Shown here: positions 12,871 to 25,744 of the stretch, piece after piece
Position numbering within the stretch: the first letter of the stretch is position 1
Layout of the letters: each line of letters starts with the position of its first letter
DNA from: Acanthornis magna
Lineage: Eukaryota; Chordata; Aves; Passeriformes; Acanthizidae
Assembly (NCBI GenBank): GCA_036785705.1
Contig: JAWUZG010000175.1
Span: 248,001 to 312,000 of the forward strand
Length of the DNA stretch: 64,000 nt
Reading direction: 5' to 3'
Made by a program: the position numbers and the translations under genes
Notes under the pieces: model-generated
What the model was told of the DNA's origin: nothing
The model's database searches: none
What the model saw: only the letters and a program-made list of their open reading frames with translations

Positions 12871-15800
12871 AATAGAAATTATCTCCTTTAAGGAGTTTTA
12901 TGGCCAACAGCAATGTCACCTTTGTTTAGCGTATTTGGGGGGCTCATTCCTTGTTCAGATGCCTAGAAGGACTCAGCACAGAAAAAATGTTGCCTAATCT
13001 TTAACATAACTCAGAAGTCTTGCTGAGAAGTTGAAACAGGATTAGAAAACTCAGTGTCTGATCCTTTGAGGACTGCTGCTTCAAAGGAGCTATACAAAGC
13101 TGCACAAAAAAAAAAGGAGTGAATGAACAAGATTGAGCCCTTTGAAATATTTGCTGTTCAATGAATTTGGAGAGGAAGGCAGAATATGATGAGGCCTTCC
13201 CACTCCTGAAAGGTGATAGTATCCTCTTGTTTTATTAATAGGAAAAGTATGATATTACTACTTTGACATTTCTTTTGTTTGGCAGAAACTGGAGACACTG
13301 ATTTAAGTATTATACCATATATCTATACATACATATGTAAGTGGTAGAAAAAACTTAAAAGTTCCATTTATTACTCACTATTATCTTCTTTTTTTTCCCC
13401 CGGAGTACTTCCATTCCCTGTAAAACACATCCAGTAACTGGATCAATAGCCATCATATATTAAACACTAATCATTAAGAATAATTCTTTTACATGGTTTA
13501 CACTATCGCTCAATGTCCTGGTAGCAGCTCCTCTCAATTTCAAAGCAGTTGTCGAGCTTGAATTCTTGTTTTGGCTCTGCAACAGATGGAGATGTGCATG
13601 TCCTGATGAAAATTCAGACTTGGCAGGGAACTGTTCCTCTATCACACAGTGTGTACCAAGCCTGTGCCTGAATTTATTTACCCAGCCATTATTTGCAAAC
13701 AATTATGTGTTTCTCTGGTTTCCTCCAGTTTCTCAGCTTCTTCTCTCAATTTTTTTTTTTTTTGGAAACACAGGTTTCAGGTTTTTGTTGATAAACTTGA
13801 ATGTTTTCATTATATATTTCCTTATGCTCATCTTCTGAAAGCATCTTAAAAGATCACCTGATCCATAGAGTAAACTATAATTTCATTAAAATGGGTAGAC
13901 TTCAGGTGACAATATGATCCATCGAGATAATATCATCCAAAGGACACAGCACAGCACACCTTAGAAGCCTAGGGGCTCAGACTTTGTTATCCATGCAGTG
14001 TTGTGTTTATATGAGCTCCTAAATGCAAGGAAAACTTTTCAAACATAAACCAAATATAGCTTTTAATACTTTATTTGGCAACTTCATTGGCGAGTTGCTG
14101 TATGGAGCCAGTAAAACTCAACGTGGAGGAACAACTTTTGCCATCTCAGCTTGAGAATGAGGATCCCAGTAACCAGGCATATGCCCTTCCTGTGTGCATG
14201 GTATTGTGTTTTTAATTGCATTTAGTGCAAAGGTTAATAAGAGCTTGCTAATAGATTTAGAAAAATAATTGTTGAAAACAAAACCCGGTCCCGAGTCAAA
14301 AGTTCATTGGTTTTGAGAGGATTGTAAAAATATTTCAGGGGAGGCCTTAAATTCTTCAGTGGATTGCTATTTATCTATGGTCATGCACATGCTAAATAAT
14401 GATATTAAATAAATTACTCTCCTGTTGTGTTTTATAAGAGAGCAAAGCCTTCCAGCTATATAAACAACACTTTATTTTTCCAGCATTATGGAATAAAATG
14501 GAGAGATGGCCTTGTGGGTTGACTATTTGAGGTTCATGACTGAACAGCAATTTCCAAAGCTAAGCCTAACTGTGATGATAAGTTATGCCTTTTGTAATGC
14601 TTCCTCATGCAAATTAAGGCATCTTTTGAGCAACCTGTGCACATTACATTTCATATTTGGTAAATCTTATGCATTTCCCATCATGTTGGAAGGAACTGCC
14701 AGTGTTTTAAAAAAGCAATTTATTTTGTTGTCTTTGAAGTAGCTGATGCATTAGTAACCCTGCCACCTTTGAAATTAAACAGGATTTTGTCTGCAGTTGG
14801 AACACTCTGAAGTGTTCTTCTATTTTTAAATCTCATATGCGTATTTGAAATGCCTTCAGCTCTCCTGCAGATGGGTTTTTTTAATGATTGCTGTTGTCTC
14901 TAAATGGGTCTTGGCATTTTTATTCAGTTTGTGATGAAGCAATTATTTTTGCTAATTGAATGTACAGGGAATGACTTGAGACAGGGAGCAAACAACATCA
15001 CATAGTCATGGGTGCTTTAGAACTAAGGTCATCCAAAATACAGCATAGCAGCCTTTGTATTTCATCTTCTAACTCTCCCAATAGATGAGTAAATTTAATG
15101 TCTCTGACTCAAAGGCTTTATTACTTCCTCAAGTAGAAGAGAAATATTCACTTTACATGTGTACAGCTTGCAAAAGAAGTGTCCTAAGTGATGTTTGCCA
15201 AAGGACATTGGTGTTGGTACACTGCGTGTTATCATTAACTGCTCAAGTACTACACTGGTGAGTATAAATAACAGGAAGATAGATGTGCTGTCAGATTCTT
15301 CTGACTACCTGAGATATTTCGGCACAGAATCAGAGCAGTGGAAGGAGAGACAGCTTTGAGCCAGACCTGCAGGTCTCAGATGCTTGCAACAACAGTAGAT
15401 ATTTGTGCATGCTGGGAAGATAGAAATGTTCCAGTAATTTCTCTCCCAGTCCCTTGCTGACTATAGCTTAGAGCAGTGTAAAAAGTACCTTACTGTCACT
15501 TCTTCAGTGTTGATCATCACCAAACATGACAATAAATAAGTTTCAGGCTAAATCAGCCATCTAATTCCTTCAAACAGTCTTCAAAACATACTGCTTTCTA
15601 CTGAACTGTATTGATAGGAAAAACTAAAGAAAGAAGGAAGCTTACTAATTGCACAGCAATTGAGCAGTGGGATAAGAATGCTTTGGGAGAGGATGAAGTT
15701 AACAAGAGAAAACTGAGCTACATTTTAGAGAGCTATTGTTCACTGAGAGCCCTGTTCAATGCACATCTGTTGTCAAGAAAGGAAATCAAACTAGGCTTAC

Positions 15801-18800
15801 TGAGAGTGGCAAAATAAGTAATATTTGAAAATACCATATGGACAACATTAGTCACTTGGTCCTGGACAAGGTGAACTATGAGGTTAATCTAGTATGGCAA
15901 ATCCCATTGATAATGTTGGCATGTGCTCCACAAAATTGTCTGCCCAGGGAACAAGGGAAACATTGTTTTTTTACTGTGTGACACAGGAGACCTAAAGCAG
16001 TCAAAAATCCAGTTACTGGAAGATAGTACACACCAGACAGGAGGTATTTGCTAAAATTACACATGCTGGACATTGCTGCCCTAATTTCCCTGTATAATTG
16101 CTGAATTTGTATTGTAGCGTATGCATCACTAAATTTCCTAAAACTGCGAAGCAATTTGATCAGCTCTGTTGAGGAGTTTTTATGTGTCAAACCTTGTAAA
16201 GTACTGATTGTGAAAGAACCATGAAAGAGAAAGCCACAGAATCCCTTTAAAATATGTCAAACAAATCAAGCAAGGACAAAAATCAGGTGACAGAAATTGC
16301 ATTTCTTTTTGTGAACAGGAAAAAAGGAATTTTGCTGTAAGCTAGGCCATGCTTTTCCATCACTTAGCACCATTAATGCTGCACTAACATAGCCTAATCC
16401 TTTTTGTCAATGTATTTCTGTTAATTTGACAGCCTTTGGTAACATTCACATCTCTCTTGGGATGTTAATATATCCTGGGTTGAAGTGAATAGAGTGTGAA
16501 ATCATGGTTTATAGCTCATTTTGAAATTATTTTCTTCTTCAGAAGATTAGAGAAACCCATATGCATGGTTCAAACTCTCCCCTACCCATGTGATGGGGAA
16601 TGGAATAAACAAATAAATATTGGTCAGCGTCCTTGCAGCACGCTGTTGCACTATGTCTGGCCTTGGGAGAGCTGTATTAATTCCACTGCAGTGCTCTGTC
16701 AGAGGAGTAATCCTCCACTCAGAGTCAGGTGAAGTTTCCCTAGAGCTGTGGCACAGTGGATCTGCCACCTACCTGTGGATGTTGGCGAGCTCCCAAATAC
16801 TTTGGAGTTGAGTATGTGTGTCTAAGAGCCACTTTGAAAACATCAGGGCTAAAGATGTGGACAAGTCATTGTGCTCTTTAATAAGACATTATGGTCAGTG
16901 GTTTTTTTGTCTTCCATGTGATAATCATGGTCTTGTTAGATTTCCACATTCCCATGGAAATGAAGTTAGGATGTGCACAGAAATACTCCCATTCATTTTG
17001 TATTCTTTCCAGTGCGCTTTTTATCTACACATCATGGAGCAGAACATGAGAGGCTTGCACTCCCCTAATTCTTACAGGGGATCATTAGGATTCCCCACTG
17101 TTGTCTAATCATGTGCTGTCCCATTGATGTGTAGTCAATTGCTGGGTAATTGTGTTTTGTGGAGTAGATCTCGCTTGAGTAAAGCAGTGTGTTGGCTTTA
17201 GTTCCGGGAAACTGGTATGGATTTTTGAGCTCTTAAATGAACAACAGATCATTCTGTGCTCCACAATGTATAAGCACAAAGTATGGAGGGAATAAGTAAT
17301 GGAGAAAGGAACATTTAAAATTTATGTTTGCAGGTGGACTTGTGTGTGGAAGAAGTATCTCACATGCATGGCAAATCAGCTTATTTTTAATTTTTGAAAT
17401 GCTGGAAGGAGTTTGTGAATAAGACTGCCAGTGGGGCTGCCTTAGCCACTGGAATATGCCTGTCATAACACACTGGGTTGAAGTTCCTGCTGTGAACTGG
17501 GGAGCTGTGAGGCCTGAGCAACACCAGGGAGAGTAAATGAGTGGTGTGGAGGAAAAAAGTTGTCTTCAAACTCTTTTTTTATTGTGTGCTCCTCATGCTC
17601 TGAGCTGCAGTCGTTAGCCCACTGTGGGTGAATGGAGTAGAGTTCCAGCTGAAGCCGTGCTGTGTACCCAAGCTTCTTTGGTCTGGATAATATTGCTGAG
17701 TGTTTTCTGCAAGTTGAGGGAATGCAGGGCCCTGCAGTCTAATATTCAGGTATATATTAGGAAAAGAATCCCTTGGCACCAGGGCAGTTATGGCGAGCCC
17801 CATGATGTCTCATGGGCATAGGCCATTATTTATTAAACAAAACTTATAAAACAAAATCTCTTCCCCACAAAGTTATAGATGGGCAGGGTGGAGGGAAAAC
17901 TGACTCCTTTCACAGAAGTACCAAATTCACTGAATTCACCACATCAACTTCATTTTGTACGGTCTAGCTGGTTGGCCCAGAAAGTGCTTCTGTCTTTGAG
18001 GGTTTCTGCAGGTGGGGGTCGTGCCTGTCCCAGGCAGCCAGTGGGGTCATCTGCTGGGGGGGACACTTTGGGCTGTCTGGCCTGGCTTGGCTTTTGCTTT
18101 GTTGCCACCTCTGTGGGGTACACTAGGCTATTTTCAAGCTAGTGGTATTATTAGGCTAAATGACTTTAAACCAGGAACCTTCATGAGTGTGTGGGTGCTG
18201 CAGGGCAGTGTTGATCAGCCTCGGTGTGAAACTGAGAGCAGCAGCACAGGAAAGGTTACTTAATATTATTTTATGGCAGCACATACGTTTTGCAAATGGC
18301 TGTTTTGAAGGTTAGCCTTTTGCACGTGCTGCTTTTCCCAGTTCCCTGTCTGCCTTCAGCTCACAGCCAGGCTGGCCATGGTTATTACCTTAGAGTCATT
18401 TTTTGAGTTGCATTTGAGATGAAGATAAGAGGTAGGGCAGATTATCGGTGATAGCTGATGAGGTTGTTATGATGAGACATTAGCTAGGGATGGGAGAAAA
18501 GGGAGAAAATAATAATGTGTTCGCTTTCCTGTGTGATAATGGTGTGGCAGTTTCTGTGCACATACAACGCCAGTAACTCCGTGTGTTGAGAACCACGAAC
18601 AGAAGGTTATAAAGGCTGCAGAGCAGTTCCAGCTGCTGTTTTATGCAGATGCACCACAGTATGAAATGATGAAATTTGCTCGTAGCAAGTTTTGCTTCCT
18701 CTTAATTTATTACATTTTGTATACTAATGTGTTCTATCATAAAACTCCATTTTCACTGACCCATAGATTTTTTTAATATGCACCAGCTCTCTCAGACAAG

Positions 18801-21800
18801 GCAGACACAATTTTTCTTAACATATTTTTCAGCAAGACCAAGGAAAAAGAGTGAATTATGATGAATTTTGTATAAAAAGGTACATCAGAAAATAATCTGA
18901 ATTAAGACTAAATGCTTGGGTTTATATTTTTCTTACTTTTCTTTCTTATTTAACTGCTCTATCCTTTTTCCCTAGTCCTTGTCTAAAGATTGAAAAATTC
19001 ATAGTAAAAGAAGTATGTGATCACAATCCGATCTTTACTGTGCAGACAAATGCAGAATTCCTTCAGTTTAATGACTCCACTGATTAAAAAACTCATAGGA
19101 AAGACTGGGAGGAACTGTAAAAGTTCAGTAAAATTAAGAAGTCCTGGGGGTTTTTGTTTTGTTTTGTTTTGTGAATATAATTACTGAATAAGCAGGTCCC
19201 AAGAAAATGTTGAGCTGAAACCAAATCCTTAATTTGGCCATTGAAGTTGAATTCATAATTCCTCAGTGAAGTTATTTTTACTGCTTAAGGTAAAGAAGTT
19301 CTAAATATTACTGTAACATCACCGATTGTTAAACATGGAGGTAAAAGCTGAGTATTTATGCTTTATGAGAAGGTAGAGGAGTGGTACAAGACATCATGAC
19401 TATTGTTATATTTTTATTCCTTGACAGACAGCTACTAACACCTTGTACTATAAAATATGGGCATATATGCCAAATAACATTGGTTACACATTGTTCTTTG
19501 TGGCATTTTCAACACATCCACTAAGTCTCTGTTCTACTCACCACTCTCTTATTGCCTGCAGAGAGCTTTGCCAATACTTGATGAGTCATCACATGATTTC
19601 TGAATTTAAGGAAAATAAATGCTCATTTGATATGAACAGGGCTGATGCCACTAAGAGGACTTTGAGGTTTGCAGGTTTATCACAAGTTGCATGTGTGTTA
19701 CCTTCACAATAAGGCTTTAGGTGTTAGAAGGATGAAGAATGCAGTCTATTACTACCTCTTAACAGATATCAGGACTATCCTGTTCACAGGGATGGATGTG
19801 TACTTGAGGCAGCCACCATGCTAATTACCACTTCCTCAACTTGGGAATCCCAGTTTGTTCATCAAACATGAAATATCAAAGTCAACAACAGTCTGGCATT
19901 TAGTATTTTCATATTCACATCTTCACTGTTACTGGTATGTTTTTTTAAGTCATATTTTACGCATCCAGTTGCAAACACGAGTTGGTTTTCAGTGTAAGGA
20001 CAGCTGGTAAGGGCAGATTGGGAATGCAGGAAAACAAGAATGAATTGCCCAGGCCTATCAGTTGTGCAGCAGAGGGATATAGGAATTGAAATGTCAGTGT
20101 TTTGGAGAGGGGGTGATCAATGTGAATTTGAAGCTTGTTTCTGCCTCACTTCAAGTGACAAAATATTCCTGACATCAGCTTTAGGAAAGAGACTTATATT
20201 ACCTGTGAATTGGTTAGGGACTGCCTTGCAAGGAGAACTTTGTATATATTATCAATTGCAGTATTTTTGAAACAAACACAACCAAGACTCATAATTTCAC
20301 AGCAAGGACAAGAAAACAGAAATCTCAGTGGCAGGCTCACACTGAAGGAAAGGAACTAAAAGGTACCAAGCCTACCTCACTCCAAAGATAAAGGTTATAA
20401 GAGCAGCTCTTATACACCTCAGTGCAGAAGCTTGCATCCACTAAGTGGCCATCTGCTGAGTAGAAAAAATAAATGGAAGTGTGAAAGGTTTTTCTTGGCA
20501 TAGTATAATGTCAGATACCCATATCTGCAATTTAAGATTATACTACACTGGGAAGTAAAGCAAAAATAACCCTAAAAAATCTCCAGCCTTTTCCAGCTGA
20601 TTGTTGCCTAGGATAATTCAGTTACATATTATACATGTAGAATGAATTATTTAAAAATCCAGTATTAAAAGAATTAAAAAGCAGCAATTCTTTTATTTCC
20701 CTGCTAAATGTAACCACCAAGACTTTGTCCTTCTGTAAGTAAAATCAGAAATATCTAAACTTTTGCCAGGGTGTGTGTCCTGTTGGATCTGTATATTCAC
20801 TAGAAACACAAGGGTGCTAGGGTAGGAATCACCAACATGTTCTATGCATATCATTGAATATTCCTTGTAGATGATAGCTGTGAGTCTTTTGTGAGTTGCT
20901 GTGCCCATCAGTACCCCTGGATCCTCTAGGGCTTGTGCTCAGGCTGGAGAGATGTCCTGAAACACCTTGTGCACAGCCATGGATAAAGGCCCAAATATAG
21001 ATTTGCACATAGAGTGCAAATCTCAAAAGCAGGGCAGAAACACAACCATGTATAAAGATTTGATTTTATCAGTAACCTGGCAAGCAGAGTCTAGAAAAAG
21101 AAAGAGGCCTCTGTTCAGCATATTGCCAGCTTTTCTGTTGTGTCCTAAATTTTTTGTACCAGTAACATTTCTCAAGGTGTTGGTAGGAATTTCTGCATGA
21201 GCAAGGCTGCAAGATATGGTTCTACTAATGCCAATATCTTTTGAGGTGTATGGCTGCTCCATTCGGTGGGGATTTGTACTGATGGGTAGCTCTCTAGAAG
21301 CCAGCTGAAATATGTACCCATATGAATTTATGTTGGTTGTAAAATTACATGACAGAAGTGCAGTATTTCCTGCGAATTATTACTGTATGCCTTCCTAAGT
21401 CTCTCATCTTACATTACATTTCCTAAACTCAGGGCTAAAATGCTGTACTTTTTAGGCATGTATTTCAAAGGTCAGCATGGAGTTATATCTCAATTCATAT
21501 ATAAGAAAGAAAAATAATAATTGCGAGGAAGTGTTGCTATTCAGTGGCTTTGCCATCAATCTCCTTCTTGTTTTTACTTCATTTGCAGCATATGATTTCA
21601 GGGCATGAAGCCAAAGTGGACTTTTGCATCAGCTAGTCTCACTTGCATATAGCAACTCCTCAATTATCACTTAGCTTCTCCTTTGTTATGCTCTGTGCTC
21701 CTTAGTTTATAAGGATTGCTTTCAGTAAGACAGTTAAACTCAATATAAATGTGCTTTGAGATTAATACCTTGCCTATTAATTTCTTCCCAGCTTCTCATC

Positions 21801-23551
21801 TTCATGGTTAAAAATATACATCAGGTAGGAATCTGAATGCACTTAGTTTTGGCTTTTAGCTGACTGTTCTTGCTGCCTACCAAGAGTGTTAAGTCATAAC
21901 AGACATCTGGCTATATATAGAGAGGAAAAAACTGTAAGTATTATTTGAATGCTAAGTGTACTCCAGGATTTTTAAGACATCTCACTATAAGCCTTATTAG
22001 TCTTTTATGTTCTTGCATTTCCGGGCTGGTATGACCTGAACAGAGAGAATGAGATTGTCATTTCCCTTCTGCTAGGGGTGAATATAATTTATTTTTCTTA
22101 TTATTATTGGACTCTCTTAACAGGAATTAAGGCTCATTGCTTTAAAGACACATGTGTTTAATAACAGGGATTTGATGTGTGCTGATCTCAGTGCCCATAT
22201 GAAGTCTTCTGCAGATCAGAAGCAGTGCACAACTGCAGATATTTGTGCACATGAAGTGCCTTAGAGGACCACTGCCTAACTGCATGCATTTTACATGCTT
22301 TTCTTCTGATATGGATCTAAAGCTGCCAACAACAGCGTGGGAGCAGCAAAACTTAAAAGGAAAGGAAGGAATGTTTCCAATAAAATTTGCCTCCCTTGCA
22401 TAGTCTAAGTGACAGCAAGCATTCCAGCTTTGAGGGCTTCCAGTTGGCATTGTATGAAAATATATTTCAAAGTGGGGAGAAAATATGAATATAAAGAGGA
22501 AGAAGAATGAACTGCGGCGCCACTGGGCTTCATACAAATTCACAGCCAAGGCTGTGGAGAGGGAAGTGATGACAACTTTGGAGTTATATGTGCGTAAGAG
22601 CAAAGTTTCCCACACGTGTTCTCATCAGTATCACAGTTTGGGGTGCTTGGTAATGGAGGTTTGGGCTTCAGCCAGTGGGAGGCAAGGCCAACCACAAAGT
22701 TCAGATCTGGATCCAAATGCCTGCGTGTTTGGGAGTAGTTATCCCTCTGGTTCGAGATTTTACTCATCTTAGCCGTGCACAAAAATAAGTAACAAACATG
22801 AAAAAAGATGATTTTCAAGTTGGAGCTGTAATACTTTAAGTATTTAAGCCCTTTAGCGGTTTTGATTAACCAGGGGATTACATGAGATTTTGGGTGCAAT
22901 TTACTTATTTCATTTTAACAAATTTATATATGACAAATACTTTGTCATTTGTACTGCAGAGCAATCTTAAATGAGCCCGAAATGAGGTCTGGAGTAAATA
23001 CCACTTGTGCCTCCATATTAGATCTTGTGCTTTAGGGAGCACTTGGTTATCTGCAGGAGAGAGAGTGAGCTCCTACCATACTCTAAAACCAGCTCTTCAG
23101 CTGTACTAAGGGAGAAGAGATGGAGGCCACTGTGCTGGCAGTGACATGGCAACCACTTGCCAATGTCACAAAGCCATGGGCAGAAATGGCTGCTGTGAGT
23201 TGCACTTGCTGTAGAACATTGCTGCATTTTGCTAAATATCCTCATTTTCTGCTTGGAAGATCTGATTTTTCCCCCATTTCGGGGGACTCTGCTTCTACAA
23301 GCATAAATGTGGACATTTTGTGCTTCTACTTATTCTACGCCCTGCAATTAAGTCATCTTCCTGACCTAATTGCATGGGGTAGAATATACAGAAGATGCTG
23401 GAGAGTGCTTAATTTATTTGGAGTTGAGGAGATGGCTTCGGTTGCTGGAGTTGGCACAGCAGCAGCCTACAACCATTGCTCTTGCACTTCTGTTGTGGCA
23501 GGAGCTCCTTGGTTCTTGGAGGTGCTAGAAAATCCCTGCTTCTTGTAAGAA
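12871..23551. other. Long AT-rich stretch without a recognised gene
   Basis: Ten kilobases with no transposon I can identify. Small items are T-runs near 13,750, a (GTTTT) run at about 19,146-19,170, and a moderately GC-rich patch at about 17,990-18,260. Open frames of 60-160 codons occur on both strands but carry no domain or signal I recognise. Some AT-rich blocks (for example about 14,200-14,420 and 24,600-24,760 further on) have the even texture of conserved non-coding DNA, but that cannot be judged without an alignment. Confidence 0.5.
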
Positions 23552-23630
23552 GAATTCTTTGCTACAATTTCACCCCCTGAATTTTTTGCTACAATTTCAC
23601 CCCCTGAAACCCCCTGAAACCCCCTGAAAC
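23552..23630. repeat. Short compound tandem repeat (27-bp unit x2, then 10-bp unit)
   Basis: A 27-base unit containing 'gctacaatttcacccc' occurs at 23,552-23,578 and again at 23,579-23,605 with one or two changes. Two exact copies of the 10-base unit 'gaaaccccct' follow (23,606-23,625) and a partial third. The 10-mer looks like a slippage product of the end of the 27-mer. Confidence 0.9.
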
Positions 23631-25269
23631 TCTGCCTGAGTTGGGGTCAAAAGCACATCCAGCAGCTCCTTTGGAATAAGAGGCAATGGAATTGTGACAA
23701 TCATTTTCCATTTTATTCCATTTCAACCACAGATAAAACTAACACCAATTTAATTAAACGATCTTGCATATATTGATCAGATTCTGAAATTTGCATTTAA
23801 TCCTAATAGCTGCAGTGGCTCGTAACATATTATATAGAATAAACAGGTTTTGAAGAGATTATTTGCTATGTTGGTGGTGGTTTTGTAAGAAAAGAAGCTA
23901 GTGGTCCTTTCTAAAAGCTTTGTAACTCAGGGTCTCCTAAATAATAAATGTCTGCCTTGAAAATAAGGCTGTCCCATGCTCCCTTGTGTCCTGGTGGTTA
24001 GGTCACACGAAGCAAACAATTGAGCAAGCACACTGCATAAGTCTGACAATAGATAGGTCCTTGGGAGCAGATGTTCACGCTTTAGCTGTTCTTTTAAAAG
24101 AGCATGATCATTCTAATGTAAACCAAAGGTGTTTCTTTTTTTTCCTGGTCATACAAAAAAACCACATCTGAGTAGTCCTCATGCTCCTTCTAATTATATG
24201 AGCTACTGATTTTGGGTTAATGTTCTTCGTTCCAATTCAGACTGTTCCTGTTAAGATGCAGCTGGCGTCAAAATGATCCTATCTTATGACTACTACTGTA
24301 TATGATATAATTAAGGAGTAATCCCTTTCAAAATTGGTCATTAGCATTAGCTAGCAATTTGCTAAATTTGCTTCAAAAGGTTAATGCTACAGCTATGGTA
24401 AACAATAACTTATTTCATGGGGATTTATTGCTGTTAAAAAGTATAATCAGTTTCTAATAGCAATACTTAATTTTTTAAAAAAACTGTAGATTGGTTGACT
24501 GCACTCGGATTGCTTACAATGGATATTTTCCTGGCAGATGGGTAATCCTCTGTTAGTAATTTCAATTCTGAGTTCTCAGATTTAGCACTTCAATTATGCA
24601 TTCTTCGTTTGTTTTATTAATTGTTTGATTATGTTTGACAATGCTGAACTATACATGCATGCATAATATATGACATATTATTCATGAAATTTTGCAATGT
24701 GACAGGCTCTGGTTACTCATGAGTAATACAGCAACCGTCACATAATAAATAAAGTAAAGTGACTTTATGTAAGCTTGTTCTAAGTCCTTAAACATAATTA
24801 TCTGAATTGTTGAAAGGAAATAAGTGTTGAAGTTACTCTGATGCGTGATGTAGTAATTTGAGGAAATAAATTCTTATGCAATAGGTAGAACTCTTCTAAA
24901 GATGTTTATGACAGGAACAAATGAGATAAATGGAGATATTCTGTGCTTAATACCAAGGCTGAAGGTGGCTGAGATTGGTGTGCTTACCCTTGCTGTAAAT
25001 TTCTGCCGCTTTATTAACTGCAGCAGAACTGGATATAATTACATAGGCATAGAATTTAGCCGGGAGGGAATATTGCTGCTGTGTGGAGCTGAAGTTCTTG
25101 CAGGATAGGAAACACATGACTGATGAATTCTGTGAGTTGCTGGAGAGCCTCATTCATGTCTCTGGTTTCATGTCTCTTCTGTACATAAAACCCAATAACC
25201 TCAGCTCCCTCTCAGTGCCTTCAGATGCAAATATTCTGCCATGGAAATCTAAAGTAAACCTTTAGTTTG
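23631..25269. other. AT-rich non-coding DNA
   Basis: Nothing recognisable as a gene or repeat. Short open frames at 24,902-25,108 and 25,083-25,265 have no identifiable features. Confidence 0.5.
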
Positions 25270-25720
25270 AATCAAACAAAATGAAAACAGTTTGCTGAGT
25301 TGCGGAGTCTCATTTCAGGTGACTTTGAGGTGTGTGTGGCAGGTGTGTGCTGCTCTGGTGCCTCGTGGGAGCTGTGTGTGGGTGCGTTCTTCCCTCATTC
25401 TTCACTCCTCCTGTACTGCCTGACCCCCAGATCTCTGTGTGCAGAGATATTCTGAATTTGGCAAAAGGCTGAGTCTGACCACAGAGTTTGCAGGTGACGG
25501 AGAAGGTGAAGTGACAGTCGCTGGAACTACAGCTCCCACAGTTCTCCACGGCTTGAGGATTGCAGGTTTTGCACTGAAGTTGACTTTTTTGAAAAGTAAC
25601 GTTACATAAGGACTCAGGGAAATATATTCCAGTGCTTGCATTAAATGTTTTGAGGCTTTTGTTCCAAAGTACTTTTGTTTGTATTGAAAGTACCAGGAAA
25701 ACACTTATATTTTCAAAATT
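25270..25720 (-). other. GC-richer block with a Cys-rich minus-strand open frame, next to an A-run
   Basis: This block is GC-richer than its flanks. On the minus strand an open frame (25,310-25,753, 147 codons) has a cluster of CxxC pairs: CKTC, CGSC and CKLC, plus a lone Cys between the last two. That spacing is reminiscent of a zinc ribbon. No splice sites I would trust frame it, and the first codons of the frame are the T-run complement of the A24 tract. The plus-strand A-run at its right edge would instead fit an A-tailed plus-strand retroinsertion, which conflicts with a minus-strand gene. I leave the function open. Confidence 0.2.
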
Positions 25721-25744
25721 AAAAAAAAAAAAAAAAAAAAAAAA
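25721..25744 (+). repeat. Poly(A) tract, 24 A
   Basis: Twenty-four uninterrupted A preceded by 'caaaatt'. It could be the tail of a retroinserted sequence lying to its left on the plus strand. I did not find a matching target-site duplication. Confidence 0.9.
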
